In this document: positions 61,020-64,000 of the stretch, piece after piece
Layout of the letters: each line of letters starts with the position of its first letter
Numbering within the stretch: the first letter of the stretch is position 1
Assembly (NCBI RefSeq): GCF_017654315.1
Contig: NZ_CP072203.1
Location: forward strand, 1,612,001 to 1,676,000
Direction of reading: 5' to 3'
DNA: 64,000 nt
Source of the DNA: Gordonia polyisoprenivorans
GTDB lineage: Bacteria; Actinomycetota; Actinomycetes; Mycobacteriales; Mycobacteriaceae
Translations under genes and position numbers: made by a program
The notes under the pieces: generated by a model
What the model saw: the letters and a program-made list of their open reading frames with translations, nothing else
Databases searched by the model: none
Told to the model about the DNA's origin: nothing

Positions 61020-62624
61020 ATGAGCTTCGCGAGTCCTTTTCCCGATGTCGAGATCCCCGATGTGAGCCTCTACGAGTTTCTGTTCGGGTCGATTGCTGAC
61101 GCCGATCTGGAGCGGGTGGCGCTTGTTGATCCGAAGTCGGGCGCGGAGACCACGTACGGCCAGCTGATCGGTCAGATCAACGCGGCGGCCGGGGCGCTCG
61201 CGGCGCGCGGTATCGCCGTCGGTGACGTCGTGGGGGTGCTGTCACCGAACATCCCCGCGTTCGCCACCGTCTTCCACGGCATCCTGCGCGCCGGTGGTAC
61301 TGCGACGACGATCAATGCGTTGTTCACCGCGACCGAGATCGCGAAGCAGCTTCGGGATTCGGGTGCGAAGATGCTGGTCACGATCTCGCCGATGGCCGAG
61401 CAGGCGCTCGCGGCGGCGACCGAGGTCGGTATCGCCGGGGAGAACGTGATCGTTCTCGACGGTGAGGGGCAGGACGCGACCGGCCATCCCAACGCCGCCG
61501 ATCTGCTCGCACCGAATCTGGCTGCCCCCGACGTCACCTTCGATCCGGCGACCCACGTCGCGGCGTTGCCTTACAGTTCGGGCACCACCGGGAATCCGAA
61601 AGGTGTTGCGCTGAGCCATCGCAACCTGGTGGCCAACGTGGCGCAGATCAAGCCGTTGCAGGGGATGACACCAGACGACGTGGTGATCGCGGTGCTGCCG
61701 TTCTTCCACATCTACGGGATGACGGTGCTACTCAACGCGGCGTTGTACAACCGTGGTCGTCTGGTCATCATGCCGCGCTTCGATCTGGTCGAGTTCCTCG
61801 ACAACATCCAGAAGTATCGGGTGACCAGCGCCTATATCGCGCCGCCGGTCGCCGTGGCGTTGGCCAAGCACCCGATCGTCGACAACTACGATCTGTCGTC
61901 GCTGACGGTGATGATGTCGGGGGCGGCCCCGCTTGATGACGAGTTGGGCAAGGCGGTGGCCAAGCGTTTGGATCTGCACATGTTGCAGGGCTACGGCATG
62001 AGTGAGCTTTCGCCGGTCAGTCACCTCATCCCGATCGACACGACTGCGGCGTTGGGTGTGGAGGAGCCGCCGTTGTCGTCGACGGGGTGGGCGATCCCGA
62101 ACACCGAGAACAAGATCGTCGATCCGGGGACCGGTGCGGAGATCGAGCTTCCCGTCGAGGGGTTGTCCGAGCCCGGTGAGCTGTGGGTGAAGGGCCCGAA
62201 CGTGATGCTGGGGTATCTCAACAACGAGCAGGCCACCGCCGACACGATCGATGCCGAGGGTTATCTGCACACCGGTGACATGGCGCAGGTCGACCCGACC
62301 GGGTGTGTGTACATCGTCGATCGGCTCAAGGAACTGATCAAGTACAAGGGTTATCAGGTGCCGCCGGCGGAGTTGGAGGCGTTGTTGTTGACGCATCCGA
62401 AGATCGCCGACACCGCGGTGATCGGGGTCAACGACGCCGACGGCGAGGAGATCCCGAAGGCGTTCGTGGTCACCCAGCCCGATGCCGACCTCGACGAGAA
62501 CGAGGTGATCGAGTTCGTCGCCGCCAAGGTCGCGCCGCACAAGAAGGTTCGCGCCGTCGAGTTCATCGACGCCATCCCGAAGTCGGCGTCGGGCAAGATC
62601 CTCCGAAAGGACTTGCGCAAGTAG
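61020..62624 (+). CDS. AMP-binding acyl/aryl-CoA synthetase (4-coumarate-CoA ligase-like)
   Basis: A 534-residue ANL-superfamily enzyme that activates a carboxylic acid as acyl-AMP and then acyl-CoA. Motifs: P-loop LPYSSGTTGNPKGVALSH, A4/A5 LQGYGMSELSPVSH, A7 YLHTGDMAQVD, A8 RLKELIKYKGYQVPPAELE, and the catalytic Lys in PKSASGKILRKDL. The motif A5 GYGMSE matches the 4-coumarate-CoA ligase-like group, which includes fatty and aromatic acid ligases. GGAGGT lies 6 bases before ATG 61020. It is followed 33 bases later by the DUF1361 gene. Confidence 0.95.
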   Translation: MSFASPFPDVEIPDVSLYEFLFGSIADADLERVALVDPKSGAETTYGQLIGQINAAAGALAARGIAVGDVVGVLSPNIPAFATVFHGILRAGGTATTINALFTATEIAKQLRDSGAKMLVTISPMAEQALAAATEVGIAGENVIVLDGEGQDATGHPNAADLLAPNLAAPDVTFDPATHVAALPYSSGTTGNPKGVALSHRNLVANVAQIKPLQGMTPDDVVIAVLPFFHIYGMTVLLNAALYNRGRLVIMPRFDLVEFLDNIQKYRVTSAYIAPPVAVALAKHPIVDNYDLSSLTVMMSGAAPLDDELGKAVAKRLDLHMLQGYGMSELSPVSHLIPIDTTAALGVEEPPLSSTGWAIPNTENKIVDPGTGAEIELPVEGLSEPGELWVKGPNVMLGYLNNEQATADTIDAEGYLHTGDMAQVDPTGCVYIVDRLKELIKYKGYQVPPAELEALLLTHPKIADTAVIGVNDADGEEIPKAFVVTQPDADLDENEVIEFVAAKVAPHKKVRAVEFIDAIPKSASGKILRKDLRK

Positions 62625-62657
62625 GCGACCGGCGGGTCATCGGGCACAATCGCTGCG

Positions 62658-63311
62658 GTGATCCCCATCCGCCACCTCGTGCTCGCCGCGTCGCTGATCG
62701 CCACCACCGCCCTGACCGTCGGTCTCGGCGTCACCGACCCGGCCACGCCGCTCTACTATCCGACGCGGTTTCTGGTGTGGAATCTGTTTCTTGCCTGGAT
62801 TCCGATGATCTTCGCGGTCGGATTCGCCGTCGTCCGGCGGCGCGTGTGGTTGATCCCGCTCGGTGTCGGGTGGCTGGCGTTCCTGCCCAACGCGCCCTAC
62901 CTCGTCACCGACCTCGTGCATCTGCGCGAGGGCTATGACCTGTGGCGGCACATCCTGCAGTACGGCTTCGCGGCGTGGACCGGCATCATCCTCGGAGTGG
63001 TGTCGTTGCTGCTGGTGCACCGCCGCCTCGGTCGGGAGTTCGGCCCGATCTTCGGCTGGCTGGCGGTGGTGTGCTCGGTCGGGCTCTGCGCGATCGGCGT
63101 CGTGATCGGGCGGTTCCAGCGCTGGAACTCCTGGGATCTGCTGACCCGGCCCGGATACGTCGTCCGCTCGACCCTGGGATGGGTGGGTTCGCCGTTCTCC
63201 CACGTCGAATCGACCGGTGTCGCGGTGGCCGTCGCCCTGTTCTTCGGGCTGGCTTATCTGACGATCTGGGCCGTCGACGGCCTCGACGCAATGCGGCCGA
63301 GCAAGCGCTGA
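62658..63311 (+). CDS. DUF1361 membrane protein
   Basis: A 217-residue integral membrane protein with six or seven helices. Family-typical stretches are [38 protein letters not shown], and [20 protein letters not shown] with [12 protein letters not shown]1361 is of unknown function. The start GTG 62658 has a CACAAT box 7 bases upstream. It lies before gpmA, with a 32-bp gap. Confidence 0.88.
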   Translation: MIPIRHLVLAASLIATTALTVGLGVTDPATPLYYPTRFLVWNLFLAWIPMIFAVGFAVVRRRVWLIPLGVGWLAFLPNAPYLVTDLVHLREGYDLWRHILQYGFAAWTGIILGVVSLLLVHRRLGREFGPIFGWLAVVCSVGLCAIGVVIGRFQRWNSWDLLTRPGYVVRSTLGWVGSPFSHVESTGVAVAVALFFGLAYLTIWAVDGLDAMRPSKR

Positions 63312-63343
63312 ACCCACCCGACCGGTGTGACAAACTATCGACC

Positions 63344-64000
63344 ATGAGCAACGGCACCCTGATCCTGATGCGGCACGGCGAGAGCGAGTGGAACGCGTCC
63401 AACCAGTTCACCGGCTGGGTCGACGTCGCGCTCACCGACAAGGGCGAGGCCGAGGCGAAGCACGCCGGCGAGCTCCTCGTCGACCATGATCTGCTGCCCG
63501 ACGTCCTCTACACCTCACTGCTGCGCCGGGCGATTGCGACCGCGCAGATCGCGTTGGACACCGCCGATCGGCATTGGATTCCGGTGGTCCGCGACTGGCG
63601 TCTCAACGAGCGTCACTACGGTGCTCTGCAGGGCCTGAACAAAGCCGACACCCTCGAGAAGTACGGCAAGGAGCAGTTCATGCTCTGGCGCCGCAGCTAC
63701 GACACCCCGCCGCCGCCGATCGACCCCGACGCCGCGTACAGCCAGACCCATGATCCGCGGTACGCCGACCTCGCCGAGGTGCCGCTGACCGAATGCCTCA
63801 AGGACGTCGTCGATCGGCTGATCCCGTATTTCACCGAGACCATCGCCGCCGACATCACCGCCGGCAAGACCGTTCTCATTGCGGCGCACGGTAATTCGCT
63901 GCGCGCGCTGGTCAAGTACCTCGACGGGATCTCCGACGCCGACATCGCCGGTCTCAACATCCCGACGGGCAATCCGCTGCGTTACGACCTCGATGAGAAC
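63344..64000 (+). CDS. gpmA: 2,3-bisphosphoglycerate-dependent phosphoglycerate mutase, 5' part
   Basis: The first 219 codons; the gene runs off the end of the window. It interconverts 3- and 2-phosphoglycerate in glycolysis. The phosphohistidine loop is [12 protein letters not shown], followed by [43 protein letters not shown] and the second catalytic His in [17 protein letters not shown]. The full family length is about 245-250, so some 30 residues are missing. In mycobacteria this gene (gpm1) lies a few genes after mshA. Confidence 0.97.
   Translation, partial: MSNGTLILMRHGESEWNASNQFTGWVDVALTDKGEAEAKHAGELLVDHDLLPDVLYTSLLRRAIATAQIALDTADRHWIPVVRDWRLNERHYGALQGLNKADTLEKYGKEQFMLWRRSYDTPPPPIDPDAAYSQTHDPRYADLAEVPLTECLKDVVDRLIPYFTETIAADITAGKTVLIAAHGNSLRALVKYLDGISDADIAGLNIPTGNPLRYDLDEN

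Overview
The window comes from a high-GC actinobacterium of the order Mycobacteriales, most likely Gordonia or a close relative. The evidence is mshA (mycothiol synthesis), the lpqE / carD-ispD-ispF-cysS-rlmB block in its mycobacterial order, DUF222-HNH genes resembling the REP13E12 repeats of Mycobacterium tuberculosis, a lipoprotein L,D-transpeptidase, an otsA-otsB pair, and many GTG starts with 4-bp ATGA/GTGA overlaps. Many start codons have a TANNNT box 6-8 bases upstream and no Shine-Dalgarno sequence, which is the actinobacterial leaderless pattern. Assignments rest on reading the translated sequence and on family knowledge; no database search was run. Layout: 1-753 is the 3' end of a DUF222-HNH gene and its palindrome-rich flank. 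754-9584 is mostly housekeeping: murB, two DUF2505 genes, a methyltransferase, a nitrilase-family amidohydrolase, two membrane or envelope proteins, deoC and purU. 8595-11095 is a redox/methyltransferase/regulator trio. 11154-16422 holds an L,D-transpeptidase, an SDR, a ROK regulator, a transglutaminase and a zinc peptidase. 16450-20488 holds otsB, otsA, a small otsA-linked gene and thrE, with tRNA-Thr directly divergent from thrE. 20690-23460 is arcA plus a carboxylesterase. 23461-25365 is a second DUF222-HNH module, inverted and broken by two frameshifts. 25470-33207 is a selenium/formate block: selD, a frameshifted GGDEF gene, and a three-gene formate dehydrogenase operon whose catalytic subunit reads through an in-frame UGA (selenocysteine) followed by a SECIS-like hairpin. 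33341-38515 is lpqE divergent from carD-ispD-ispF-cysS-rlmB. 38520-41841 holds pxpA, a carboxylesterase and an alpha/beta hydrolase. 42115-50042 is a tightly overlapped exopolysaccharide-type cluster: BcsB-like protein, polytopic exosortase-like protein, processive GT2, GT-C membrane protein, and a convergent GH5-like lipoprotein. 50061-53319 is a DUF2599 lipoprotein and a zinc-type ABC importer. 53420-55275 is a TetR-P450 operon. 55423-57407 is mshA-ybjN. 57408-59933 is a third DUF222-HNH module, intact and loaded with repeats. 59934-64000 is an exported protein, an acyl-CoA synthetase, a DUF1361 protein and the start of gpmA. How they work together: the formate dehydrogenase (alpha, beta, NrfD-type anchor) depends on SelD for selenophosphate, but selA, selB and tRNA-Sec are not visible here and must lie elsewhere. 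The EPS genes look like one machine: GT2 polymerises in the membrane, the BcsB-like protein receives or guides the chain outside, the GT-C and polytopic proteins modify or export it, and the glycosidase trims it. The three HNH copies share sequence beyond the gene on both sides (promoter with a DnaA-box-like motif, 3' palindromes), so the repeated unit is a module and not only a gene. Four single-base deletions between 24,450 and 26,935 break two genes; they may be true decay or a local sequencing problem.
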